This document shows positions 1 through 20,478 of a DNA stretch of 33,565 bases, in pieces. Numbering within the stretch: position 1 is the stretch's first letter; the number at the start of each line of letters is the position of its first letter. A model generated the notes under the pieces. The model saw only the letters and a program-made list of their open reading frames with translations, was not told the DNA's origin and searched no databases. The position numbers and the translations under genes are program-made. Source of the stretch: Phallusia fumigata (taxonomy: Eukaryota; Chordata; Ascidiacea; Phlebobranchia; Ascidiidae); contig QXVZ01032197.1 in NCBI GenBank assembly GCA_008931825.1, positions 1 to 33,565 on the forward strand, read 5' to 3'.

Positions 1-187
1 TTGCCCAGAGACAATTAGGCACCTAAGACAGGATTAGAACCTTGTGAGCACCAGGCATGGCTTACAAATAAACTAGTATTTAATTTTTTTAAGTTTGTTA
101 CCACTTGTCATTGTTAGTTCACCAAACATATTGTCATTGTGCCCTCCTGGACTCCTTTCCCTGAAGCAATAGCATGTGTGTTTGCAG

Positions 188-523
188 AAACATTTATGTA
201 TTAGAATGCCAAAGAAATTAGGTAGCCTTTGGAATGTGAATATTGAATATATGTCCAATGTAAAAAAGGAATGGTTATATGTCATAAAAGGGGTCCATGT
301 GCAATGGCAATATGGAGAACGACATGTCAATAGTTACTTGAAATATTATAGTATCACACGGTCTGCAACCTTCCTGGAAAAGAATCGACAGAAGCGTGAT
401 GAGATTTTATTAAGAAAGGCAAGAAGAGAACAAAAAGCTCAACCACCAGCTCGTAATCTTGCCACCAAATTTTATGGGTCATATCCAGTTGAACTTGAAA
501 GAAGGGATCCCGAGGGGATTTAG
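188..523 (+). CDS. C-terminal exon of an unrecognised protein (partial gene)
   Basis: An open frame runs from a plausible splice acceptor (TTTGCAG ending at 187) to a TAG at 521-523. An ATG lies in frame at 206. The product is basic and hydrophilic. It has a Trp/Tyr-rich stretch near its start and then a charged, probably helical segment (LEKNRQKRDEILLRKARREQ, about residues 66-85 counted from the acceptor) before a Pro-containing tail. Its size and charge would suit a small mitochondrial or ribosome-associated protein, but I do not recognise the family and assign no function. Poly(A) signals follow 200 bp downstream, which supports this being a real 3' exon. Upstream exons would lie outside the window. 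It is convergent with KAT7. Confidence 0.5.
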   Translation, partial: KHLCIRMPKKLGSLWNVNIEYMSNVKKEWLYVIKGVHVQWQYGERHVNSYLKYYSITRSATFLEKNRQKRDEILLRKARREQKAQPPARNLATKFYGSYPVELERRDPEGI

Positions 524-725
524 CTGGTCATCATGAGGAAACATGTTGGATAAAATAAGACACCAAAAGGTAGCCACTGTGTAAACTATATCTGAAAAGT
601 GGGAAGTTCACTTTGATTATTCATGTTCTGCCTCCAATGACATTGGTAGACTGAAAGAGCTGATATCATATATCCAGTTAGAAATATTTGACATTATGCA
701 CTGTGATGTTGTGTGTTTTTGCCTT

Positions 726-736
726 AATAAAATAAA
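726..736 (+). promoter_or_regulatory. Two overlapping AATAAA poly(A) signals
   Basis: AATAAA occurs at 726-731 and again at 731-736, followed by a T/G-rich stretch. This is a normal arrangement for the 3' end of the gene whose stop codon is at 521-523, giving a 3' UTR of a little over 200 bases. Confidence 0.55.
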
Positions 737-879
737 TTTGTTGTTGTTTCTGCAAAATACAAAATGCAAAATGCTTTGTACATGGTTCCATAACTTGTGT
801 TCAAATTAATTTGAGTTCTCTGTTTCATTTACATTATTCGCTACAGAAACCAAAATATTTGAATTTATTTTTTCTGGAA

Positions 880-950
880 CAATGGTGGTACCCCGCGACC
901 ATGAGTTACCTGCAAGTGGTTTGTGAAAACAGAAAGATTGAGAACCACTG
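880..950. mobile_element. Possible right end of a hAT-like element (remnant)
   Basis: The sequence ends in AGATTGAGAACCACTG at 935-950. Its reverse complement begins CAGTGGTTCTCA, the usual look of terminal repeats in the hAT superfamily. The preceding bases (a 'GTGGTACCCCGCGACCA' stretch near 885-901) resemble the degenerate interior of short hAT derivatives. I could not find a convincing matching left end or an 8-bp target duplication, so this is at best a remnant. Confidence 0.3.
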
Positions 951-1409
951 CTTTAGTTGATCATTGCTCATTTATGGGCAGCTGTGTAAAGAACTGACCA
1001 GAGCCTGCTAGCCTACTGTGAATAGTACCACAAGTACTGTTTTAACACACGAAAATACACTGCTTGGAACAGTATTGTTAATTTTTTTATGACAAGACAT
1101 AACCAAATCAAAAATCACCGTTTAAAACCAGTGGTTCCAAAAGTAATTTACAGATAAGCAAAACATAATACACCAGCCACAGGACCTTTTTAGAAAATGA
1201 AGCTGTTCATGTCTTTTTAACTCACAAAAACATCAAAATATTATTGGTCACAGTTTATATACTAAAGCTAATAATGGGCGTGAAAATCACCTTAGATCAG
1301 CAGACATATGCTAACATCAATATAAATCAAGTAAAATAACTCACATGAAATTTTACATGTGTATAAAAATGCACTAAGATTATTAGACTAAAACAATAAA
1401 CAAAAAAAT

Positions 1410-4221
<2,812 letters not shown>

Positions 4222-4238
4222 GTTTGGAATAAAAAGTA

Positions 4239-4568
4239 CCTGCAGAATAAGTTTACAATTATAAGCAAAAATTTTCTTTTGCAAGTTTAGTATAACAGAT
4301 GTTCTTTTCAGTTATTGAAATAACAAACGATTTCTGACAAAACTTAGCCACCTGCTAATCGCATTACAAATTTTAAAATGTTAAAGAATGCAAGGCAATG
4401 CAAACTACTTCCAAAACAAGACACTTTTACCTAACCAACAGGAAACATATTCTGGCAAAAAATCACGTGACCAAGTCATAGAAATAAAACATTTTGTCTT
4501 CAAATGATATAATAGACAAATATGATAAGTCACAGCATTAGATTTATATCAGTGACTCTTACCCGCAT
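4239..4568 (-). other. KAT7: KAT7 first intron and likely 5' exon edge
   Basis: On the minus strand an acceptor (CTGCAG) ends just before 4239, only 18 nt upstream of the KAT7 ATG. Further upstream a strong donor GTAAGAG follows ATGCGG (4568-4563). Joining 4563 to 4239 keeps frame: Met-Arg plus six codons lead directly into the conserved MPKRRK start. So 4563 and upstream is probably a first exon. It is either 5' UTR or an 8-residue N-terminal extension. A trans-splice acceptor at 4239 is the other possibility. Confidence 0.5.
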
Positions 4569-4674
4569 TTTTAAAAATTACTTTAACCAAACGCGCTTAG
4601 CGGATTGTACAGACACGCCACGTAACAAACGTTTTGTGAAAAAAGTGTTCAACTGCACAAACAAAAACCTGGAC

Positions 4675-4813
4675 AAATGAACATAGCAAACGAAGACAAT
4701 ATTCTTTTGCCAAATATTTCCATCCCACCTACCACCATTTTAAGCCGGTGCACTAAGTATGACAGTCAGAATTTATGATTATTTAAGCGGCCAAAGACGG
4801 CGCCCCTGAGTAA
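4675..4813. repeat. 139-bp block duplicated at 21542-21680 (assembly overlap)
   Basis: The block matches 21542-21680 base for base except T at 4708 against C at 21575. It ends exactly at the undetermined base 4814. It lies upstream of KAT7, in its promoter region. The second copy starts exactly after the N run at 21517-21541. The placement at contig edges shows this is an assembly overlap, not a genomic repeat. Confidence 0.9.
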
Positions 4814-4814
4814 N

Positions 4815-4953
4815 AGCCATGATTGCTACGTTGGTCCAATTACGGAAAACACTCCATCCGCTACGTCGAAGCAAGCCGCGTTCCCCCGTCAATGCAACGC
4901 ACATGGACCGGGGTCCTGGTATTCTTGTCCGAAATTTACCAGCTTCGTCAACA
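4815..4953. repeat. 139-bp block duplicated at 23267-23405 (assembly overlap)
   Basis: The block begins directly after the N at 4814 and matches 23267-23405 except C at 4929 against A at 23381. The second copy ends directly before the N at 23406. Together with the left block it frames the missing sequence. Confidence 0.9.
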
Positions 4954-7900
4954 CAAAGCTATCTTTCAATCGACAATGCGCTTTCCGTGGTTCGAATTTG
5001 TGGGAAATCCGCACTGTACGGAATCCAGTCGGGAACGGCGGCATTTCCCTCATTGTACCCCATATTCCTAACAATACTTCGCCCCCACAAATTCTTTTGC
5101 AGTAAAAGGCAGTTACTTGATGGAAAACAATGTGAAACAAACAGCTTCTTTGCATGTTTTTTCCATTAACACAGTGAGTACCTTGTTTAGGTTGCACGTG
5201 ATATCGCCGAAACTATGGTAATTTATTGTATTTTCCCTCAGTCTGCGTTGGAAAAACCTTCAGGAATAAATGTCTTGGCAAGAACTAGGCGGTTTTGTTT
5301 GTGTACAATTATTGTTTCTCGTCAAATTGTTTGTCCCATTTTCTCCCTTGCCATCAGCTCTTTTCAGACAACAAGTTTAAATCCGACACACTCCGTCAAC
5401 GCCATATACATTTACCAAATTAGCTTTGTTGCGTTATGTTTTTTCAACCTTGCAAATAGTTTTTTTTTCCTTGCGCAAGCAACTAACGAAAGGTTATTTA
5501 CCTTAGTGGTCTTGAATGTTCAATCTTACCAATAGTTTAATGAACTTCTCCGTACCTGTGTAATTATGGCAGATGGTAATATTTGTCATAGTGAAGCACA
5601 AAGCATGGGAGGGATTGCCCTCTGCTCTAGTGGTATGCGCGATGACCACGTCCGCACTGAGGGTGTGGCACCACAGAGGTGTCAACAAGGCACTTGGTCC
5701 GTGCCAGGTACGGCCTTACTCGACGCCGGAGACCAAACTGGGATTACACACCACAAATATCAATTTTCTTTCAGCTGTTCCAGAGCGTGGTCGGCCGCGT
5801 TCAAGCACTTAATTGTATGGTGCTGCTAATTAAGCTTCAGATGAAATCAGACTTTTACATTTAAAGAGACTTAGGTAATTCACCGTGCCGCCACGGATAC
5901 GGACAGACGGTTCGTAACCTAGAATACACATGATGCATTATCTGTAAACTCGCAAACTTAAATTCAGGGTGTTTGCATAAATAATGAGTTAATGTTTATC
6001 CAGAAAGTTATTAACCTTTCAATCATTTTGTATGCATTATTATAATTAGGCGTAAGGTTAAATATTGTTCGAAAACAACACCCGATAAGAACTTGAAACC
6101 TTACTCACTATACGATACAAACTAAATTAATTACGAAGTCAGTAAAGAACACTCAAGCAACAAAGGTATCTCCGATCACCATGGACGCAGGCCTTGGCAC
6201 AACAAGATCATGCGTGGAAGGGCCGGGCTTCTAGAATCAACACATTAGGTTTTTCATGAATGTCAGTCATTTGGCCACAGGGATCGTGGGCTTGCGCCAT
6301 AATTTATTTTTGTGCTTGGTAATGACATGGTCACAAGCGGTCTGACATGAGACAGCTAAGAAACGCCCTGTAAAGAGGATGACGTGCCCTTGTTTAAAGG
6401 GAGGGAATCGGAGATTAATGTGCCACGTTCTTAACAGCTATTCACTTCAAACCGATTTGACCCCCGACAGCTCTTTCAGCAGTCATTCTTCTTCTGTTGA
6501 ACCGGGCATTTCGGGTGCCCTGTTGCAGTAACGTGACTGAGTATTTGTGGATAGTTGGCGAAAATAATAGGAACGCCCAGTTGGAGAAAAGTTCCCGGCG
6601 TCGAAACGTGACTGCGTCGTCCGTCTCGGCAGTTAAACCTGCGCAAGCAGCGGTGGATCTTCTTTCAGCAGCTTTGCATCCACGCCGCAGTCATAAACAC
6701 GACCAGCGACTGCGATGATAATCGAGCGACTCTGTTTAGCAACACGCCCACTGGATGCGTGGGATGAGGTGACCTTCGCCTTGGTCTACACACTGCAAGG
6801 TCACTCAGCAGGTCGGAAGAGACGAAAAGCGGTTGGAGCTCATCTGGGCTGTCTTCAGGAATCGCGCACGACCAGCTTAGCGTCCTCAGCAATGACAAAT
6901 CCGCTTCAAACGATTATCTCCCGATGTCGCGATTTCAACGTACCGTCTTCTGATAGAGCAAGCCAACGATAAAAAGCAACACGTCTACACCAGAAGTTCG
7001 CAAGCAAATTATATCGTTAATAGAGTCAATAATATATAGTTACACGTCTACCGCTTTAACGACGTTGCCTTTAGAAAGCGCACCGTAGTTCCATAAACCC
7101 ACTTGTCAACACTATAGTATATAGGCCTTTAAGCATGGCAAGCATCATGATGGTCCTCAAAGGTTCGTTTAAGTTCAGTTCTATTCACTGCACGAGGAAC
7201 TTGCATGAACGATGATCATGCTTGTATACAACCGAAGTTTGGTCACATGAACGTATAAAATGTGGGGTGGTCTCAGGTCACGCCAATTGTTTCGAATTAG
7301 AGGTTTGTGATACGGGTACCTCCCTTGTTAACGTAGTGACGAGTGGAAGCCTATTATGTACGCATGCAGCACTGCCCCCTTATTACCATTAGAATATTTA
7401 TCAATTAGGGAGGTCCGCGGCTATTCCGCCAGTTAATTGTTATCATTTGCTGGCAATCATTTCTTAATACATGCTCGGGGAGAATTTATAAAACAATGGG
7501 GAGTTCACAAAAAAACTATTGGCATTAATGAAAACTTTTTTCAAACCGCTATTTTTTAGGGAAAGCAGTACATGAATGTAACTTTTGAGAGGTTTGCTAT
7601 TATTATCGTCACCTGTTAAAAATGCAGCCGTCGACGACGTGGGCGCTTTGCCACAAAGACAAGAATCACCTGCAGACGGCGCTGGTCAATAACAAGGACC
7701 ACCGAATCTTATCTGTTGCCAGTAGCCCTGGCACCAGCGTACTAGATACAAATAAAATTCTCGGTTAGTGATTCATTGGCGGGGGCAGAGCGTTCGAATC
7801 GTGTATGTTTGCGTGTTTTCGCTTCTCGTGGACTGCACAGGGAGATTCTCCCCACCGCACGTAGACCCAACTGTGAGAGTCGGCGGTCAGCACTAGCACC

Positions 7901-9135
7901 ATGCCGTGTGAATGCATAAAGGAAATCCACGCAAGCCGAAAACAATCCGGTGAGAATGTGTTTGTGCATGCTAGAGGCCAGGTAAAGGGGAACAGACCAG
8001 GTTTTGGACGTAAATTCCGGGTCAGACAACTTCACAGCATTAGTTTGAAAGCACCTCTTGGGAGTTATACACTGGATCTGTAAAACGTTATGCGGTCTCA
8101 ACTTGTAATTTTAATCCCATGCTGCTCCTAAAAAGTACCAAAATCAGGGCAGCCAGGTTGAACGTAGATCCTATGCACTCGGCGGGTTATTTGCGGTCGG
8201 GTTTCGCACGTCAGAGACTGGGCTTTGTGCCAGACCCTCTTGTCTCGGGCACACAATTCGTGCGCTTGTGTATCAGCTGGCGAGGGAAATGGAACCCGCG
8301 TTACCTCGTTCGATCTGTTTGTTGCGACCAAGCGCCACGGCCCAGTACTGTGTGACGTTGTTCCGGATTTTCCCGCTCGTCCAAATCAACCTGCGCTTCC
8401 TGGCCGTTTCTCCTTTTCGAAGAAATGCGAGGCGGCCCGCTCACGCCTATAAACTACAACTGTCGGGCGACACCGAAACCGGGGCCTATACAAATATTTT
8501 GGGAAACCTGTTTCATTGTGGAGCGTAGATATTTTGGTCGCTTTTGCTATGGAAGAAAATGTGCTTAAAACGTATCTCGGAGTTTTTAAGTCGGCTACGC
8601 GACACCGACCGCCGTAAATACACGTCTATATATATCCGGCAATAGCGATATGGATGACGGCACGCGTTTTAAACGGGAAACCTTTCGAAGCGAAATAAAT
8701 AGACTGGCGTCAAAATCTCGGCGCGTGTTTTCACTTTTATAGGTTACTGTTTCTGAAACAAAATTAAATTACGTTGGTTGTTTTGTACACTCGACTAGGC
8801 GTTTTTAAGACCAGTATAAAAAAGGTTGCTTACTCATTGGATGTGACGAAAAACCTGTATATTGGCGTGGTAATATATTGGGATGCCCTTCTGCCGTGTT
8901 GTGTTTCACCCCTCCCGTATACTGCACACGCCCTTTTCATTCCAACAATTTTCGCTTCTGAAATACAGCGTTCCGCCTAAACTCGCGCCACACAATAGGA
9001 AATGGCTTCCCTTAGTGACTTGTTGTTTGTAGCCTGAATGGGACGTTCTTCCTCGACGCGCACTTGGGGGATTTGCGGGAACAAAAGCAACGCGAATGTC
9101 GGTGTGGGCGTGCACCGACACGGCTCATTGCCATG

Positions 9136-9143
9136 TGACGTCA
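9136..9143. promoter_or_regulatory. CRE palindrome (TGACGTCA)
   Basis: A full 8-bp CREB/ATF-type palindrome about 2 kb upstream of the KLF start codon. Two more lie in the last KLF intron (14836-14843 and 17007-17014). Function is inferred from the motif only. Confidence 0.3.
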
Positions 9144-10612
9144 GCGTGCTTTTGTCGCTTCGTGGCCGCCTTGTGACCCGTTTCCGTATTTACATTCTCC
9201 CGAACCTAATCGCAGACTGATAACTCGCACAGCACGACCTGTTGCGCCGGGCTTGAGGTGAACAAGCTGGTCGGGGCCTGAGCATGGACGATTTTGTTGC
9301 CCGCTGGTTAACACTTCCTGTCGCGGATGTGCGCGTACCGGCCTGCTGGATGATGGCGTACGCCCACTCAGCAGTGAACCGCCCCAAACGCGCTGTTAAC
9401 CTGCCCGAGAAAACCTGTTAAAGCACCCTGCGCCGCCCTCGACGGCGCGCATAGCAGTCAGCCAGCCAGCTATTTTGCGGAACGAAACTCGTCGGTTTTC
9501 AATAAAGGCGGGCATTGTTTAGGTACTTGCCTGAGTTACGGATCACGTACTTTCCGATTCGTAGTCGGTGCCCCGACCCAAATAAAAAGCAACTGCGACG
9601 ATAGGGGAGAATCGCGACGACAAGATTTCATGAACCGAACCGATTTAGCGCATTTTTAAAGGAGTACGGTGTCATTTCAATACCTCCTACGTCTGGAGGC
9701 CAGCAAACAAAACGTGACAATGAGCGTTTAGCAAACCTTCTCGATGTAACAATAAAGTTCTTTTCAGTGAAAATAACCCTGTTACCATGCCACACTGTAA
9801 TCACCGCCGCCAAATGTTTGCGTTTGACGCAAGTCCCTTCGCGTGTCGGCAAACATAATCAATCGACAATTGACCAAGGGACCTCGTGTAACTATAAACA
9901 GGCTGCGGCCCGTCACACCCAGTGACGTAGAAACGCCTGCGTCACAGGGTCGGATCATGTTTTTTGCGAAGCTGATGCCCGGTTGCGTCTCAGAGATAAA
10001 CAGATCGCATCGATTGCCAGCTTGTTTGTTTGGCCTATACGCTGGCGGTGGCAACATGTTTCCGCGATTCCACCACATCGAGCCAATCAACTGAAACTGT
10101 TGGAAAAAGGGTTGTTTTTAATTGGGTAATGACACCCTGCGCTCCTAACGATCAGACAAATTATATAATCGATTACGGCAGCTGTTTATTCGGGTGACTT
10201 GGTTGTCACTTATTTCGCGTCAACCTTAGCGAATGATTGCTGATACAATCAAAGGGTTTGCGACAAGGTACGTCACACTGGTAGAAAATATTCTCCAGCA
10301 CTGGGCAGAGAAGCAAGAACTCGAGCAGGCCGGTATTCGTGGTCTCCACCCCTACTTGAAATTGAAGGCAAACGCAAGAGTGTTTGAAGAGACCAAAAAT
10401 GCGTCTTGGCAGCCCTCGGCCTTGCCAGCGATGTGCGTACAAAGGGCGTGCTCCATTTGCTCCTTCTCTCCCTCCTCTCCCCTTTGTAAGCCGCCCGCGA
10501 GTAACTCGCGTACAGCTCGGCAATTTGAAACTAGAATTCAGGGGCGTGGTGGTGGGCGCGCGAGAAAAAATAGCGATCCTCTGACCTCATGCGCCGGGGA
10601 AAAAAGCAAAGG

Positions 10613-10653
10613 TTTATCTCTGTCTCTCTCTTTCTCTCTCTTTGTCTCTCTTC
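10613..10653. repeat. CT-rich microsatellite (polypyrimidine tract)
   Basis: About 40 bases of imperfect (TC)n interrupted by TTT and TG units, roughly 450 bp upstream of the KLF start codon. It is a simple repeat that could be variable in length. The 169-residue open frame crossing it (10233-10742) owes its Ser/Leu-rich part to this tract and looks non-coding. Confidence 0.75.
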
Positions 10654-11108
10654 TGGCCTCCGTATGTCTGACAGGGGACGTGCTACCAGCTTACGGTGAT
10701 CAATTGAAAAAGCACAGTGCCGAGCAAGCAGCGCGCCCGTAAGCAGTATTTTAGTTCCAGGACATGAACGCGGCGCGCAAAATGTTAAACGCCTGCTTTG
10801 ACAAAGTTTTACTGCATACTTATGACAGACCTAAAGGAATCAGTGGAATGTTGTTGTTCTAAAAAGACAGGTTTTAAACTTGATCATACTTTGTTGAAGA
10901 TAGGCTTCGCAGGTAGTCAATAAAATAGGCAAAATATTTAACAAAGTCCAGCAAACTTACAGTTGTTGACGGTTAACTGGTACCTGACACACGTGTACAA
11001 TTTAGCATTGGTTTAACGAGAATATTGTTTGTTCAGGTTCTAACCAACTTAAGAAAGAAGTTTTTTCTGTTATCACTAGGTTAATTTGAGGTTTGTCGCC
11101 ACGGCGCA

Positions 11109-18287
<7,179 letters not shown>

Positions 18288-20478
18288 TCCCTTTTCTAGC
18301 ACAATTTCTTCTGTTTTCTTGTGGCTTGAGTCTTCTTAGTGGCACGGAAACGTGTAATTCCCGCCGCTATGGTGATCAATGGGTTGAATTTTGTCCGCCA
18401 TTCCTATCCACATGTACTCGGAAACCCGCGGCATTTCCGCGTATCGACCGTTTTTCATGTGCCGCGTACCTGTCTTTTCGCGCTATGTTTTACACTGTTT
18501 TGCGACTCTATCCATTTTCAGTATTTATTTGACAACGCGATCTCAGTTTTTAGCCAATCGGTGCTGCGACAAACCGACAACCCAATCCGAAATGTACAGT
18601 GCTGCTGCCACAAACCGCTATGCCACATCATTTCCACTGCTTTGCATCGGAATGCAGTTTCATCCAGTCCGATGACTTCGCTTTATACAGCAATCGCCCT
18701 TCGCCAATCGTTCGTTGTTTTGTTTGGCGTGGAAGTGCCGTACCAAGATAATAATATGTGCCAACCAGTTTTGCAACGTTCTCACTCACGTTCATTCTCG
18801 TCGAATTTTGCAACGTTCTCTTACCTTTTGCTGTACGAGAATGCCTTATTTTTTGCTCACACAATAATCGTGTTGCCTTTTGTCCGCCAACTTACATGCG
18901 GTCGTACGTAATTTTTTAAAATCGACGACTAAGTTGGCAGGTATCGGGCGATTAATCGTGGCAAAGGACACCCGAAATCCAAGTTCCACATTCTTGTTCA
19001 TGAATGATTTCAGATACGTTTGTGTACTTTTTGGTTGCTACTATAAGTCCTTCTTAAACTCTTTTCCTTTGTTGTCATTTTTTCCGCTTTATAGTCTGCT
19101 GCGCCATGTACACAGAGCACTTAAAAAGTGATTTTTTTCTACTCGTTTATTGATCGTATATGCTTTTTTTGTTGGCTGGTTGTTATTACACCTTACTGGC
19201 GATTCAGCACAATCAAGTGAATGATGTATTGCATAAAGAGTAGGCAGCAGTTCCGCTCTCTGAAATTTCCTACAGTACCGGAAACAATGCGGGTTGACAA
19301 ACAAAAAGGGCCTTTTGAAGGAATTTAGAAACTTTGAAACAAAGTAGTGTTAGTTTGAGGAATAGGCCCAGAATAAAACACACTCAACCGAAATGAGGGT
19401 CAAGGTACACTGAATTATTTTCGTGCTACTACCAGCTGCATTGTTCAAACAAACATGATTTCGGTAATAAACACAGTGACGATTTTATTTGGAATTTAAG
19501 TTGAGGTGTGAATCAACAATGATTTTAAAAAATAACATTTTAACAACAGCTTTTCTCAGCCCTCAAGTCACAACTATTCACCTAATCGTCAGCTGAATGG
19601 CCCGTTTCAGTTTACGACAAACTAAAACGACAAAGCTGATCAACAAGTTGTACAACTTAAGTTATAATCCTTAAAACAACATTTCACAGTAAAGCGATCA
19701 TAGTTGAATTATATTTTTTGCTTTTTTTAATTGACATGCGTGGTTTTATTTCAAAATATTTTACGAGGTAATTCATTGAAGGCAAATTAATTCTTGTTGA
19801 CTTTTTTGAGCCACATCGGCATTACACAACAGCCAGCCCGCGAAAAGTTTAAAGAGACTTGTGTTAAAACATTTTTGGTCAAAGTTACGTTATAACAGTG
19901 TTGAAATTACAACGATTTGTTGTTTTGTGCCAACGCCACTACATCACCAAAGCTGTTACATTTAGCCTGTGTAGAAGTTTATAGTTATGTGGCTAGACAC
20001 AGATAATAATGTTTAAAAATGAATGTCTTGTGTTAAGCCGTAAAAAAAGTGTTTGCCCAAATAGGCACTAACATAAAAACAAATTTTCGTATACATGTTT
20101 ACCACGATAGTGTGCTTCTTGGAATAAAAGTCCTTTTAAACAATCATTTTTACCAAACCAGACGAGTGCAGAGTTTGAGGACGCAGGCAAGCAACTCTAA
20201 GGCGATTGGCTCTTTATCGCCATTAGTGTTGTTGTCGTTTATTTCAGTGCCTAACTGTATAAAAGCAATGTTGCGTTGAATCACTGTAATATTTGCAACA
20301 AAATTTAACTTACGAACAGATAACTCATGAAAAAAACAAAAAAACACACAAAGATAAACCCTACGCTAATGGGATACAAATTACAAATAAAAGTCCCTTA
20401 CCACATAAAGTTCATAGTGACAGTGACATTAACAAAGCGTGAGCGAAATTTTGTTTCTCCAGGTTTTCTAGAAGAGCC
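18288..20478 (+). other. KLF 3' UTR and KLF-SIRT6 intergenic region
   Basis: The sequence follows the KLF stop codon and changes from GC-balanced to AT-rich after about 18.9 kb. AATAAA signals at 19372-19377 and 19466-19471 could end a 1.1-1.2 kb 3' UTR. A 15-bp direct repeat (TTTTGCAACGTTCTC) occurs at 18769-18783 and 18806-18820. The 190-codon open frame at 18339-18911 has no family features and lies in the probable UTR. No RNA gene was seen. Confidence 0.45.

Larger units (their letters stand above)
4954..11108. other. Gene-free, GC/CpG-rich region upstream of the KLF gene
   Basis: I see no exon with recognisable protein similarity on either strand in about 6 kb. The open frames present are short and have no family features. 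The base composition is clearly richer in G, C and CpG than the flanks (KAT7, SIRT6, integrin). Features noticed are a TATAAAA at 7254-7260, a CRE palindrome at 9136-9143, a CT-rich tract at 10613-10653, and acceptor-like sites near 11036 and 11079 just before the KLF start codon. The likely role is the upstream regulatory region of the KLF gene, possibly with non-coding 5' exons. Confidence 0.45.

Noticed and set aside
1-60. tRNA-derived SINE suggested by a B-box-like GGTTCTAATCC on the minus strand
   Set aside because: No A box or cloverleaf could be found at the right distance and the element would run off the window edge.
1130-1140. CAGTGGTTCC resembling a hAT end
   Set aside because: Only ten bases, no partner end and no target duplication.
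4985-5000. tRNA B-box-like GGTTCGAATTT
   Set aside because: There is no matching A box, anticodon arm or acceptor stem around it.
4819-5169. 116-codon open frame beginning at the gap
   Set aside because: It starts at an assembly junction, has no domain features and overlaps open frames in other frames and strand.
10233-10742. 169-codon open frame upstream of the KLF gene
   Set aside because: Part of it is a translated CT microsatellite and there is no recognisable family. It overlaps an equally long frame on the other strand.
18339-18911. 190-codon open frame after the KLF stop
   Set aside because: It lies in the probable 3' UTR, has no domain or repeat pattern and an unlikely composition (many Cys, Phe, His). 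Open frames of this size are expected in GC-balanced sequence.
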